Shown: positions 30,588 to 39,521 of the stretch, piece by piece | Numbering within the stretch: the stretch's first letter is position 1 | Layout of the letters: each line of letters starts with the position of its first letter | Origin: Stramenopiles sp. TOSAG23-2 | Lineage: Eukaryota > Sar | DNA: 39,521 bases | Assembly: GCA_900128395.1 (NCBI GenBank) | Contig: LT649312.1 | Span: 1-39,521 of the forward strand | Direction of reading: 5' to 3' | Made by a program: the position numbers and the translations under genes | Notes under the pieces: model-generated | The model's database searches: none | What the model was told of the DNA's origin: nothing | Seen by the model: the letters and a program-made list of their open reading frames with translations, nothing else

Positions 30588-31814
30588 ATGAATATGAATA
30601 CTACCGAAGTCACAGTGAATGGCATTCTATCCACTGGCCTTGATGATAAGTCAAAATTACATGCATTGGAGCGACTAAGGGCCAGGGTAAACTTTGAGAT
30701 TACAAAAATACGCAAACATCGCCTACAAAATTATGATTTTTCAACATTACCTGGTATTGATGATATTTGCGTGAAAACAATCATACCATATCTTTGTAAT
30801 GATACTCAAGCATTAGTAAATATGTTTGCAAGAACCACTAAACGTTTTCTTAATGTATCAACAGTACAAGTTGCTTATTATAAAATAGTTTTACCGAGAA
30901 AATATGTTTGTATTCCAGGAAATGAATTGATTCATGGAAGCAAATGTGGTACATTAACACTAAAAGATGCATCGATATTAGTGAATACGTTAAACCATTC
31001 AATCCGGCTGTTTGAAAATAATGATTCAATGTTGCATTGTTTGCACTATGCAGGACTTAATGGCCATTTATCGATTGTGCAGTTTTTGGTAGAGGAATTT
31101 GACATGGATATACATGTAAAGGATGGAGAGGGTAATTGTGTTACGTATTTAAGTGCCTTACATGGGAACATGGGTGTAGCAGACTATTTAGTAGCAAAAG
31201 GCGGTGATTTGCATAACAAAAACAAAGGGGTGTTGGATAGGTTAACAGCACATTATAAGAAAGAATTTCCACGCATTTCGCCATTAGTGTGTTTATGTAA
31301 AAAAGGACGTTTAGAGGATGTGCAATTATTGATTAAAGCAGTCCATGATGTGAATAGTAGTAATGGCAATGGTATGGCAGTGAAAGAATACGTGAATAAA
31401 GCCGGTAGAACCAGTACAGCCAGTAGAAGTCGGGAAGTTACACCTTTAATGGCAGCTGCAGGGGGCGAACATTTCCAAGTAGTTAAATATTTAATTGAAC
31501 AATGTGAAGCTGATCCTAATATTGCAGATAGTTATGGACAGAATGCATTACATTGGGCAGTAGGTACTAAGAGAACGGATACTGGTGTGATTCAGCTCTT
31601 GTTGAATAATATGTCTCTTGATAGTATTAATAAGAAGAGCAGGTGGGGATACACTCCCCTGGACAGGGCATATCAATATAATAATAGACTATTATTTAAT
31701 AATAGTCCAATTCGCTACCAAGAGATCATTAGGCTTATACGTTCAAAAGGTGGAAAAGCAAATGTTCATGATGAAAATGGTAGAGGTTTAATAAAAAATT
31801 CATGCATTTATTAA
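30588..31814 (+). CDS. F-box-like plus ankyrin-repeat protein
   Basis: A 408-residue frame that looks like an intact member of the ankyrin family at the left end of the window. Residues about 50-105 (LPGIDDICVKTIIPYL, then DTQALVNMFARTTKRFL and YYKIVLPRKY) have the pattern of an F-box and resemble the start of the LRR gene at the right edge. Ankyrin repeats run from about residue 145 to 395: YLSALHGNMGVADYLVAKGG, SPLVCLCKKGRLEDVQLLI, TPLMAAAGGEHFQVVKYLIE and QCEADPNIADSYGQNALHW. The QCEADPNIADS line is also found after the frameshift in the kinase-PARP gene. If the N-terminus is a real F-box, an adaptor role in ubiquitin ligation would follow. The match is weak and this is inference. Confidence 0.82.
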   Translation: MNMNTTEVTVNGILSTGLDDKSKLHALERLRARVNFEITKIRKHRLQNYDFSTLPGIDDICVKTIIPYLCNDTQALVNMFARTTKRFLNVSTVQVAYYKIVLPRKYVCIPGNELIHGSKCGTLTLKDASILVNTLNHSIRLFENNDSMLHCLHYAGLNGHLSIVQFLVEEFDMDIHVKDGEGNCVTYLSALHGNMGVADYLVAKGGDLHNKNKGVLDRLTAHYKKEFPRISPLVCLCKKGRLEDVQLLIKAVHDVNSSNGNGMAVKEYVNKAGRTSTASRSREVTPLMAAAGGEHFQVVKYLIEQCEADPNIADSYGQNALHWAVGTKRTDTGVIQLLLNNMSLDSINKKSRWGYTPLDRAYQYNNRLLFNNSPIRYQEIIRLIRSKGGKANVHDENGRGLIKNSCIY

Positions 31815-32147
31815 AATATTAAATACATCTCGTACCAAAAACTAAAAATATATGACAATACAAAAGTAAAAGAAAAGAAAGAGAAGAAAAAAAAGAGGAA
31901 AGAGAGGAGGAAAAAGAGGGAGCGAGAAAAATTTTTTTTTTTATTTATTTTTTAAAAAATAATAATTTTTTAACGATTTTTATAAAGGCGAGTCTTAAAT
32001 CCAAAAAATTTTCGGCAGATTTTTTTTCTAAGAGGTACCCCTTTGGCGTTCATGAAAAATTAAGTTGTCCACCCTGTAATTTTGTTTTATTTTCCGGAAA
32101 CCGGAAAGCCCCTCTCCCCTCTCCACCCTCTTCAAATTCTCTAAAAA
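31815..32147. other. Convergent 3' spacer
   Basis: This lies between the 3' ends of the ankyrin gene (plus) and the CDKL gene (minus). It has a purine-rich GAAAGAGAAGAAAA stretch (about 31870-31930), a long T run near 31931, and TTTTCCGGAAACCGGAAAG near 32090. No gene is supported. Confidence 0.5.
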
Positions 32148-34868
32148 CTAAAAACGATATCGACCCCTTGCCATTCCACCAAAACCATTGCTTGGATTAT
32201 GACTAGTATTACTATTCCATCGATTGAAATTCTTATTTTTAAATCCATGGCTTGATGGTGGATTCCGTAATGCATGGCTTGATGGTGGCGCACGAATACC
32301 AAACCCAGCAGTGCCAAAACCAGCTGTACCTCTACGGATACCATGTGAGCTTCTCAATCCATGGGAGGAACCGACTAAACGCCCACCTACATTACGACCA
32401 GAACTAGATGGTGGTTGCCTACCATGACTAGATGGTGGACCTTTGAAAGAAAAACGATCAGATTGTTGACCATAACCAGATGATCGTTGTCCATAACCTG
32501 AACTATTCACATTGCTATAATTATTTTTCTTGGAATTAAAACCAGACGGTTGATAATAATTCATCGATGTACGTTTATTATGCGAATCATCACGAGAGCT
32601 ATGCGTTCCTCTAGAACTATGCGTTCCATTTCTACCATGACTACTATAACTATGATGATGATTGTGATAGCTGTTATTATTACCATTGCTATTGCTATTA
32701 CTGCTACTATCTACTTCACCAAATTTAAATTCATATGGAACACCACCAGAATCTTTTTCACGAACTAATTTTTCTCTACCAATACGTTGATCATTATTAT
32801 TAATAATATTTTGCCGATTATGATGATCATTACTATTTGTAACATCTTTTGGACCACCACGATGATTACCATTACTACTACTACTACTACTGCTACTATT
32901 ACTATCTTGTTGTTGATGATGATCTGATTTAGTATTATTACCATATCTACTACCAATTAAAAATGATGCATTTGCTTCTTTCACACCACGTTTTGGAATC
33001 GAAGGTCGATATTTATCTTTATTATAACGTCTTGATCTACCACCATGTATTTTTCGTATACCATTTCCTTGATTTTCATCATCTAATCTTAAATTTGGAA
33101 ATGCTACTAAACGTTTTGCTTTAGGAGTCGATGCGCGTAAACCTGGATCATTTTGATGATAATGATGATAATTATTATTATCATTTTCATTATTGTAGAG
33201 ATTATTATTATTGCTACGTTCAATTGGTTTATCATATTGATTTTTTTTATTAATATGTTCACGACTATCTATACCGACCATGCTACTATTTGAACTTTTA
33301 ACATTGACAACGTTGTTTTTACTACCTTCATGATCATCATATTTAGACGAAGCATTATAATCTTGTTGTTGTTGATGTGATGGTGGTGTCATCGCACGGT
33401 TGTTGCCATTGCTATTGCTATTATTATTATTATTATTATTATTAGTAGTAGTAGTATTGCTTTGATTGACATTTGGTAAATGTGAAGAAGATGTTTGTAT
33501 TTTACTTTCTAATTGATCTATTGCATCTTTATGTACTTCTTCTTCAAAACGTTCTAATGATCGATCACGATGTCGTTTTTCCCTACGTTCCCGTCTATCA
33601 ATACTACGATCTCTATCACGTCTACTATCTTTACTACGATTTCTACCACGTTCCCTACGTCGTTCTCGTCTTTCTTCACGTTCAATCGATTTATTATCTC
33701 TACGATTATGATTATTACTATTATTATTATTATTATTTTCCTCATCGATTAATGAACTACTTCGTCTTTCTCTACTTCTACCACGACTTCGATCCCTATC
33801 ATTGTTTCTTCGTTCTCTACTCCTTTCCCTGCTACTTTCACGGCTTCCACGTTTTTCCCTACTTCTACCACGGCTTTCATCACGATTACGTTGTCTACCC
33901 CGATCACGTTTTTTACTACGTTTACGTTTCATTGCAAATTCACTATCATCTAATGCTAAACTAGCTTTAAATTCATCTTTAAAATCATTTGCAAATGTTT
34001 CAAAATGTTCACAACGCATTAATTCCGTACATGTCGCACGTCGGTCTGGATCATAATCTAAACATAAACTCATTGCTTCTAATTGGGATTTATTTATATT
34101 TGCAAATCGTTTTTCAAGTGTTTCCAATTCATTATCTGTAACTTCTGGTATTTTCACACCAACAAATAATGGATTTTGATGGAAAAATTTCATTTGTTGA
34201 TCTGTTAATTTACCAAAACATCGTATGATATGAAACAATTGATCAATATCGGATTCACCTGGGAATAATGGCAAGCCATTTGTAATTTCAGCAAACATGC
34301 AACCAATTGCCCATACATCTACACCTTTCCCATAGGATGTATCCCCAACTAATAATTCCGGGGAACGATACCAACGTGTACTAACATAATCTGTATATTT
34401 TGCTTTTGGACCAGCTAATGTACGTGCAAAACCAAAATCACATATTTTTAATATACCATTTTTCGATACTAATAAATTTTCTGGTTTAATATCACGGTGT
34501 ATTACATTGTGTGCATGGCAAAATTCCAATGCACGGCATAGTTGCCACATGATTTTTTTCACTGCATTTTTACTTAAACCATCTGGATGTTTTTCTAAAT
34601 CTTCTAATATTGTACGATCTACATATTCAAAGACTAAATATAATTTACCTTTTCTACGAAAGACTTCTATTAAGTTGACGATATTTTCATGTTTCAATTG
34701 TTTCAATATACGCACTTCCCGCAATGCTGTTTTACGTACTTGTTCATCTTCATCCGATTCTTTAAATTTTTTAATTGCAACAATTTGTCCAGTTTCTTTA
34801 TGTCGACATTTTAATACAACACCATATGTACCTTCCCCAATTGTACCTAAATTTTCATAATTTTCCAT
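32148..34868 (-). CDS. CDKL-type protein kinase with SR/RD-rich tail
   Basis: A 906-residue frame with a complete kinase domain at residues 1-290. It has the glycine loop GEGTYG (11-16), Lys33, Glu51 in KTALREVRILK (the CDKL form of the helix C motif), HRD (Asp126), DFG (Asp144), a TDY activation-loop motif (159-161) and SPE (Glu171). The FRRKGKLYLVFEYVDRT line is typical of CDKL kinases, many of which act at cilia or flagella. Residues about 315-440 are rich in Arg-Ser, Arg-Asp and Arg-Glu dipeptides, as in splicing-linked proteins. The rest is disordered, with Asn, Ser and His runs and a Gly/Ser/Arg-rich end. All catalytic residues are present, so an active Ser/Thr kinase is expected. Which CDKL subtype is unclear. 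Confidence 0.9.
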   Translation of the reverse strand: MENYENLGTIGEGTYGVVLKCRHKETGQIVAIKKFKESDEDEQVRKTALREVRILKQLKHENIVNLIEVFRRKGKLYLVFEYVDRTILEDLEKHPDGLSKNAVKKIMWQLCRALEFCHAHNVIHRDIKPENLLVSKNGILKICDFGFARTLAGPKAKYTDYVSTRWYRSPELLVGDTSYGKGVDVWAIGCMFAEITNGLPLFPGESDIDQLFHIIRCFGKLTDQQMKFFHQNPLFVGVKIPEVTDNELETLEKRFANINKSQLEAMSLCLDYDPDRRATCTELMRCEHFETFANDFKDEFKASLALDDSEFAMKRKRSKKRDRGRQRNRDESRGRSREKRGSRESSRERSRERRNNDRDRSRGRSRERRSSSLIDEENNNNNNSNNHNRRDNKSIEREERRERRRERGRNRSKDSRRDRDRSIDRRERREKRHRDRSLERFEEEVHKDAIDQLESKIQTSSSHLPNVNQSNTTTTNNNNNNNNSNSNGNNRAMTPPSHQQQQDYNASSKYDDHEGSKNNVVNVKSSNSSMVGIDSREHINKKNQYDKPIERSNNNNLYNNENDNNNYHHYHQNDPGLRASTPKAKRLVAFPNLRLDDENQGNGIRKIHGGRSRRYNKDKYRPSIPKRGVKEANASFLIGSRYGNNTKSDHHQQQDSNSSSSSSSSNGNHRGGPKDVTNSNDHHNRQNIINNNDQRIGREKLVREKDSGGVPYEFKFGEVDSSSNSNSNGNNNSYHNHHHSYSSHGRNGTHSSRGTHSSRDDSHNKRTSMNYYQPSGFNSKKNNYSNVNSSGYGQRSSGYGQQSDRFSFKGPPSSHGRQPPSSSGRNVGGRLVGSSHGLRSSHGIRRGTAGFGTAGFGIRAPPSSHALRNPPSSHGFKNKNFNRWNSNTSHNPSNGFGGMARGRYRF

Positions 34869-36236
34869 GATTATTAGGTATGAAAAGGATTATTGTTTAC
34901 TATATGTCTGTCAATATATATATATATATATATATGTATGTATACACAGACACACACACACACGGCACACTTTTAATGTATCTAATCTGTTTTGATCCAA
35001 GAGCTAGCCGATAAGAATGAATACGCAATGTATATATATATATATCACTTTACACCTTGTAGAAATATATATATAATATTTTGTTTGACTTTGTTTTTTG
35101 AAGTGAAAAATTAAAAAAAAAAAAATAAAAAATGTGAGATTGTGATAGCCGTGTTTTTTTGTATACTAAGCGATAGTAGTGACATAGAATGAAATCATGT
35201 TAATATATTTATACTTAGTATTTTGATGTATAAATTCTATTCCTTCTTCATTTTCTTTTTGTAAATATTTTTTTAGTAAAAATAAATAAATTGAAAGAAA
35301 CCTTTATTATCGGGGTACTTTTTTATATTGGAAAATAATGAATAAAATAATATTCATAAAGTAATATAATTATATATTATGTGATTTATTAATTTCTAAT
35401 AATATAAATATAACAATTGCGGATATTACAGCAATGAAATGTAATTTATGATATTAGGACGAAGTATAACAGTTAATCTGGTTCAGGTTTTCAAAATAAC
35501 GATATGTTTTGGAGTCTACCTGGTATTTACCTGCTAGAATAGATTTACAGGTAAATAGCACCGTGAAATGGTAGGGTTACGGTTAGGGTCCAAATAGGTG
35601 TATATTAACATGTAAATAGTAGTCGGAACACACGACATGTAAATAGCATTGTTATAATGGTTTTGGTGGTGGGTTTTTTTTTGTTTTTTTTGTTGCTGAG
35701 GTCCCAGAGCAACCCAGAGGTATAAAAGGTGCAAAGGTTACTTTTTGGGAAAGGTCACATAGGTAGAGAGGAATCCTCTCTCTAGTTTCTAAGGTTAAAG
35801 GTGCAAAATGCAAAAGCAGTGTGTGATGATTTCCGTCTATATATACATATATAACATATATTTAATTTACGCATAATTTAATGTTTTAATTTTTACTCAA
35901 ATTCAAATGATATAATTCCTACTTCCTACTCTTCAAAAGAATACAATAACTGAAATAATTAATATATATTTACACATTTAATCTATTTTAGGTTTTAAGC
36001 TCTCCAATGATCACACATATTTACACCATTTGCATATCCGACCATTGCTATATATACATCTCGCTACATCGCACAACAATATATGGACATTTATACTAAT
36101 TGAGATTCGATTTTTGAGTATGATAGTACAAAAGTACGGATGCACTGGAAAGAAAAGCATGTCTACTTTCGCGTATAATTACAAGTAATTAAATATAGAT
36201 CTCCCATGATCTTACAAGTACATATTTTCTCTAAAT
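34869..36236. other. 1.4-kb AT-rich intergenic region
   Basis: The part next to 34868 is the presumed promoter of the CDKL gene, with (TA)n and (CA)n tracts at 34915-34962. An inverted pair TATTTACCTG/CAGGTAAATA lies near 35524-35556. Around 35590-35650 ACATGTAAATAG occurs twice. A small palindrome GAGAGGAATCCTCTC is at 35766-35780. AAAGGTGCAAA occurs twice (about 35727 and 35799). No gene or known RNA is recognised. Confidence 0.45.
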
Positions 36237-37499
36237 CTACTCCTCCTCCCCATCACCTTTTTTATGTCGTAATAAATAACTTGCAATAAAATGACATGGA
36301 TCGATTTCAACTGGTTTATAATTTTCAAATGGTGTATTTATTTTTTTCTCTTCCAATTTCTCACGTCGTTTTAATAATGCAACTAATGATTCTTGTAAAT
36401 CAGGTAAAATATATTTTTCTAAATATTGTTTTGCATTTAATTTTGCATCATCAACAACTGCATATTTACTTGTTTTACGATTATTTAAATTTAAATCAAC
36501 AATAGGTAAATTGCGTACAATGGATACTAATGATTCATCTAATAATAACGATTCGTCATCTTCCATGTTGTTGTTATTATCATTCGATAATAATAACAAT
36601 TCTTGATAATCATATGGTAATTTGTTTTCATTATTTTTTATATTTTGTTTTGATCCTTTATTAATTAAATAATGACCTATTGCTTCATGACCCATCATAA
36701 AACATAAATGTAATGCAGTATCGCCATCTTTATTTTGTATATTTAACTCATTTATATCTTGAATATTATTACATAAATATTCTACAACCTCCATATGACC
36801 TTCTTTACATGCAACCATTAATGAGGTTTCATTATTATTATTTAATACATTCACGAATTGTTGATGTTGTGATGATGATGCATTATTGTTATTATTATTA
36901 CTGTTCGATATAGTTAATAACATTTTACATGATTCTTTTAAACCACACATAGATGCAATGTGTAAAGCTGTATTTCCAGATGGTATTTGTTTTTCCATAA
37001 TACCTAATGTTTCTCCAACAATACTATTCTGTTTCTCCATTGTATTAATATTATCATCATCCGACATTGTACTGTAAATTGATTCTATTAATTCTTTTAA
37101 TATTTTTGGTTGTCGACATGCATGAAAAATTGGTAAATTATTTTTTCTATCTGTTTTTTTTAATATTAATGATAACCAATTTGGTTTATGTTTTACAATA
37201 TGTGTACATAATATGTATACGCATTCATACGATTGTTTTTCAATTGCTAAATGCAATGGCATACGCCCTTGTGCATCTTCCATTATAATATCACCACCTA
37301 ATTTATTTTCTAATAATATTTTTAATGCATTTGAATTATTTACGGATATAGATAAATGTAAAAACGTAGATGAATTATTTGTTTTTTGTTGCGTTGATAA
37401 TTGTTTTTTTAATGTTACATTTGTATTTGCATTTTCAATTAATTCCAATAACAATGCATCGTCTCGATTGTATATAGCATTTGTAATCTTAGATGACAT
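36237..37499 (-). CDS. Ankyrin-repeat protein with Dpy-30-like C-terminus
   Basis: I place the start at 37499 (MSSKITNAIYNRDDALL); an ATG at 37520 adds MITIKSN. The product has about 420 residues. Ankyrin repeats of ordinary type fill residues about 10-330: STFLHLSISVNNSNALKILL, GRMPLHLAIEKQSYECVYIL, GNTALHIASMCGLKESCKML, ETSLMVACKEGHMEVVEYL, GDTALHLCFMMGHEAIGHYL. They are unlike the family at the left end of the window. The C-terminus (QYLEKYILPDLQESLVALL, then DPCHFIASYLLRHKKG) resembles the Dpy-30/RIIa-type dimerisation helices found in many flagellar and adaptor proteins. A role in flagella is inferred from this and from the CDKL kinase nearby. The 5' end lies in a 107-bp tandem duplication. 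Confidence 0.8.
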   Translation of the reverse strand: MSSKITNAIYNRDDALLLELIENANTNVTLKKQLSTQQKTNNSSTFLHLSISVNNSNALKILLENKLGGDIIMEDAQGRMPLHLAIEKQSYECVYILCTHIVKHKPNWLSLILKKTDRKNNLPIFHACRQPKILKELIESIYSTMSDDDNINTMEKQNSIVGETLGIMEKQIPSGNTALHIASMCGLKESCKMLLTISNSNNNNNNASSSQHQQFVNVLNNNNETSLMVACKEGHMEVVEYLCNNIQDINELNIQNKDGDTALHLCFMMGHEAIGHYLINKGSKQNIKNNENKLPYDYQELLLLSNDNNNNMEDDESLLLDESLVSIVRNLPIVDLNLNNRKTSKYAVVDDAKLNAKQYLEKYILPDLQESLVALLKRREKLEEKKINTPFENYKPVEIDPCHFIASYLLRHKKGDGEEE

Positions 37500-37649
37500 G
37501 TTGGATTTGATTGTAATCAAAGTAGTAGTAGTAATGTTTGTCCAATTAATTCCAATAACAATGCATCGTCTCGATTGTATATAGCATTTGTAATCTTAGA
37601 TGACATGTTGGATTTGATTGTAATCAAAGTAGTAGTAGTAATGTTTGTC
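37436..37649 (-). repeat. Perfect 107-bp tandem duplication at the 5' end of the ankyrin/Dpy-30-like gene
   Basis: Bases 37436-37542 and 37543-37649 are identical and adjacent. The copy upstream of the gene carries its own ATG (37606 on the minus strand), which starts the same first 21 codons. It then runs out of frame at the junction and stops at a TGA after about 29 codons. If real, it makes an upstream open frame with the same start as the gene. Confidence 0.95.
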
Positions 37650-37833
37650 TAGATCTTTTGTCTTTTCCATTGTATTCTTCAAGATTGATATATATATCCT
37701 ATTTGTTTTCTATTATTATGTTTTAAATAAGTAAATATATATAACGGACAGACTTTGTTGTATTTAGTGGTGTGTTATTATATATTAATTTATATAGGGA
37801 TATTGTAGTTGATAGTATATAAATAGATATATA
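37650..37833. other. Short spacer between two minus-strand genes
   Basis: This holds the upstream region of the ankyrin/Dpy-30-like gene and the 3' region of the LRR gene, both on the minus strand. It is AT-rich, with nothing else recognised. Confidence 0.45.
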
Positions 37834-39521
37834 TTAATTATTATGTAGGAATATCTCCATCCTTTTCACTTGTTGATACCCGTTTGATCCAGCTTGTTTA
37901 TATTGTTGTATAGCTTTTAATTGTGATTTCATATTAGAACTAAGTTGATTATTAACTAGGCGCAATCTCCATAATGTATTGTTTGTTTTTAATCCATCAA
38001 TAATACTTTGTACATCAGTAATATTATTATTATATAGGCGCAAGAACTCTAATGTCTTGTTTGTTTTTAATCCTTCACCAATACTTTGTACATCAGTAAT
38101 ATTATTACCATATAGGTACAAGTGCGTTAATGTATTGTTTGTTTTTAATCCATCACCAATACTTTGTACATCAGTAATATTATTATCATCTAGGAGCAAT
38201 ATCGTTAATGTCTTGTTTGTTTTTAATCCTTCACCAATACTTTGTACATCAGTAATATTATTACCATATAGGTACAAGTGCGTTAATGTATTGTTTGTTT
38301 TTAATCCATCACCAATACTTTGTACATCAGTAATATTATTACCATATAGGTACAAGTGCGTTAATGTATTGTTTGTTTTTAATCCATCACCAATACTTTG
38401 TACATCAGTAATATTATTATTACCTAGGTCCAATCTCGTTAATGTATTGTTTGTTTTTAATCCATCACCAATACTTTGTATTCCACCATCATCAGTAATA
38501 TTATTATTATATAGGTTCAATACTCTTAATGTATTGTTTGTTTTTAATGCTTCGCCAATACTTTGTACATCAGTAATATTATTATCATGTAGGAGCAATA
38601 CCTGTAATGTATTGTTTGTTTTTAATCCTTCACCGATACTTTGTACATCAGTAATATTATTATTACGTAGGTACAATGTCTCTAATGTATTATTTGTTTT
38701 TAATCCTTCGCCAATAATTTGTACATCAGTAATATTATTATTAGATAGGGACAATTTCATTAATGTATTGTTTGATTTTAATCCTTCACCAATACTTTGT
38801 ACATCAGTAATAGTATTATTATTTAGGTACAATTCCGTTAATGTATTGTTTGTATTTAATGCTTCACCAATACTTTGTACATCAGTAATATTATTACCAG
38901 ATAGATACAATTCCTTTAATGTATTGTTTGTTTTTAATGCTTCACCAATACTTTGTACATCAGTAATATTATTATTACGTAGGACCAATGTCTCTAATGT
39001 ATTGTTTGTTTTTAACCCTTCACCAATACTTTGTACATCAGTAATATTATTATTACGCAGGTACAATGTCTCTAATGTATTGTTTGTTTTCAACAATTCA
39101 CCAATACTTTGTACATCAGTAATATTATTATTATCTAGGTCCAAGTTCGTTAACGTATAGTTCGTTAATGTATTGTTTGTTTTTAATGCATCACCAATAC
39201 TTTGTACATCAGTAATAGTATTATTATTTAGGTACAACCTCGTTAATGTATTGTTTGTTTTTAATGCATCACCAATACTTTGTACATCAGTAATATTATT
39301 ATTACGTAGGGCCAAGTACATCAATGTATTGTTTGTTTTTAACACTTCACCAATACTTTGTACATCCTCATCACGGATGTTCTTTCCATCCAAATTTACA
39401 TTACTGTCAGCAAAATTGACTCCATATTTTTTTGTTAATACAACTCTAAAATAATAACAACGCAAAGGATCATATTCAAGAAATTTTTTACATGTTTTCG
39501 CAAACATATTTATCATTGCAA
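37834..39521 (-). CDS. LRR protein with 18 near-identical repeats, 5' end outside the window
   Basis: The frame is open to the window edge, and the ATG at 39516 is probably internal, because MINMFAKTCKKFLEYDP aligns with VNMFARTTKRFLNVST inside the F-box-like region of the gene at 30588-31814. After YYFRVVLTKKYGVNFADSN come 18 LRRs of the ribonuclease-inhibitor type, mostly 26 residues: DVQSIGEGLKTNNTLETLYL followed by RNNNIT. Repeat 3 has a five-residue insertion (NYTLT) and repeat 12 has DDGGIQ. A basic tail (MKSQLKAIQQYKQAGSNGYQ) ends in TAA. A binding scaffold is expected. The ligand is unknown. Confidence 0.85.
   Translation of the reverse strand, partial: AMINMFAKTCKKFLEYDPLRCYYFRVVLTKKYGVNFADSNVNLDGKNIRDEDVQSIGEVLKTNNTLMYLALRNNNITDVQSIGDALKTNNTLTRLYLNNNTITDVQSIGDALKTNNTLTNYTLTNLDLDNNNITDVQSIGELLKTNNTLETLYLRNNNITDVQSIGEGLKTNNTLETLVLRNNNITDVQSIGEALKTNNTLKELYLSGNNITDVQSIGEALNTNNTLTELYLNNNTITDVQSIGEGLKSNNTLMKLSLSNNNITDVQIIGEGLKTNNTLETLYLRNNNITDVQSIGEGLKTNNTLQVLLLHDNNITDVQSIGEALKTNNTLRVLNLYNNNITDDGGIQSIGDGLKTNNTLTRLDLGNNNITDVQSIGDGLKTNNTLTHLYLYGNNITDVQSIGDGLKTNNTLTHLYLYGNNITDVQSIGEGLKTNKTLTILLLDDNNITDVQSIGDGLKTNNTLTHLYLYGNNITDVQSIGEGLKTNKTLEFLRLYNNNITDVQSIIDGLKTNNTLWRLRLVNNQLSSNMKSQLKAIQQYKQAGSNGYQQVKRMEIFLHNN
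37955..39375 (-). repeat. 78-bp tandem coding repeat array, 18 units
   Basis: The core AATACTTTGTACATCAGTAA recurs every 78 bp (for example at 38002 and 38080). Most units are nearly identical at the DNA level, including third codon positions, and only a few bases around the variable LRR surface differ. The exceptions are the units with 15-bp and 9-bp insertions. Confidence 0.9.

Noticed and set aside
33473-33964. Tyr/Phe-rich plus-strand frame opposite the CDKL tail
   Set aside because: It is the complement of the Arg-Ser/Asp-rich repeats of the kinase tail. There is no domain and the composition is extreme.
35572-35592. Telomere-like GGGTTACGGTTAGGG
   Set aside because: There is only one imperfect copy and no array. 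Chance or a trace at most.
37979-39160. Long plus-strand frame of 393 codons opposite the LRR array
   Set aside because: It is the antisense of a 78-bp, in-phase repeat, so one stop-free unit makes the whole array open. Its sequence is a hydrophobic mirror of the LRR.
1-39521. tRNA, rRNA or CRISPR features
   Set aside because: I scanned by eye for T-loop motifs, rRNA cores and regularly spaced repeats. The only regular arrays are coding LRR and ankyrin repeats and microsatellites. A tRNAscan or Infernal run would settle it.

Overview
The window is eukaryotic nuclear DNA from an AT-rich protist. The evidence is a 72-bp spliceosomal intron with a perfect TACTAAC branch site, polyadenylation-style AT-rich spacers, long homopolymer tracts of N, Q, S, K, P and E, and eukaryote-only domains (CAP-Gly, Ran-binding, CDKL kinase, Dpy-30-like, plant-type LRR). 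The CDKL kinase and the Dpy-30-like protein suggest a flagellated cell. I cannot place the lineage; a stramenopile or rhizarian is a guess. Eleven recognisable reading frames end in TAA or TAG.

The first 17.4 kb looks accessory and fast-evolving. It opens inside a 5'-truncated ankyrin-repeat array (1-2322) that continues, through an apparent frameshift at about 2300, into a very large multidomain protein (2276-7366). Its order is ankyrin repeats, coiled coil, protein kinase with HCD and DFD motifs, the single recognised intron, coiled coil, and a tankyrase-like PARP catalytic domain with a Nudix hydrolase domain apparently inserted inside it. A second, broken copy of the PARP C-terminal half follows (7500-7943). 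Then comes 2.7 kb without genes, holding a 105-bp tandem duplication and two large foldback (inverted-repeat) elements. Next is a 2114-residue NLR/STAND-like protein (10687-17031) with the order BRCT, DZIP3-type HEPN, coiled coil, CHAT caspase-like protease, NB-ARC ATPase, ankyrin repeats. A minus-strand ankyrin/LRR chimeric pseudogene closes this part (17125-17400).

The middle and right parts carry a C2-domain protein rich in low complexity (17938-23646, minus), a secreted-then-membrane plant-type LRR protein with a multi-pass C-terminus (24657-26852), a fragment of a DNA adenine methyltransferase (26954-27268), a CAP-Gly/Ran-binding/PP2C phosphatase fusion (28013-30037), an F-box-like plus ankyrin protein of the same repeat family as the left end (30588-31814), a CDKL-type kinase with an SR/RD-rich tail (32148-34868, minus), an ankyrin plus Dpy-30-like protein (36237-37499, minus) and a 5'-truncated LRR protein made of 18 nearly identical 26-residue repeats (37834-39521, minus).

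The best candidate for an undescribed system is the left block. One recognisable ankyrin module is attached to different signalling or effector domains: a kinase with PARP and Nudix in one gene, and HEPN, CHAT and NB-ARC in another. It also occurs in shorter family members with an F-box-like N-terminus. By analogy with NLR immunity this suggests a sensor/effector repertoire acting through ADP-ribose chemistry and proteolysis, but that is inference from domain content only. Three perfect tandem duplications of 107, 107 and 105 bp should be checked as possible assembly artefacts before the affected gene ends are trusted.
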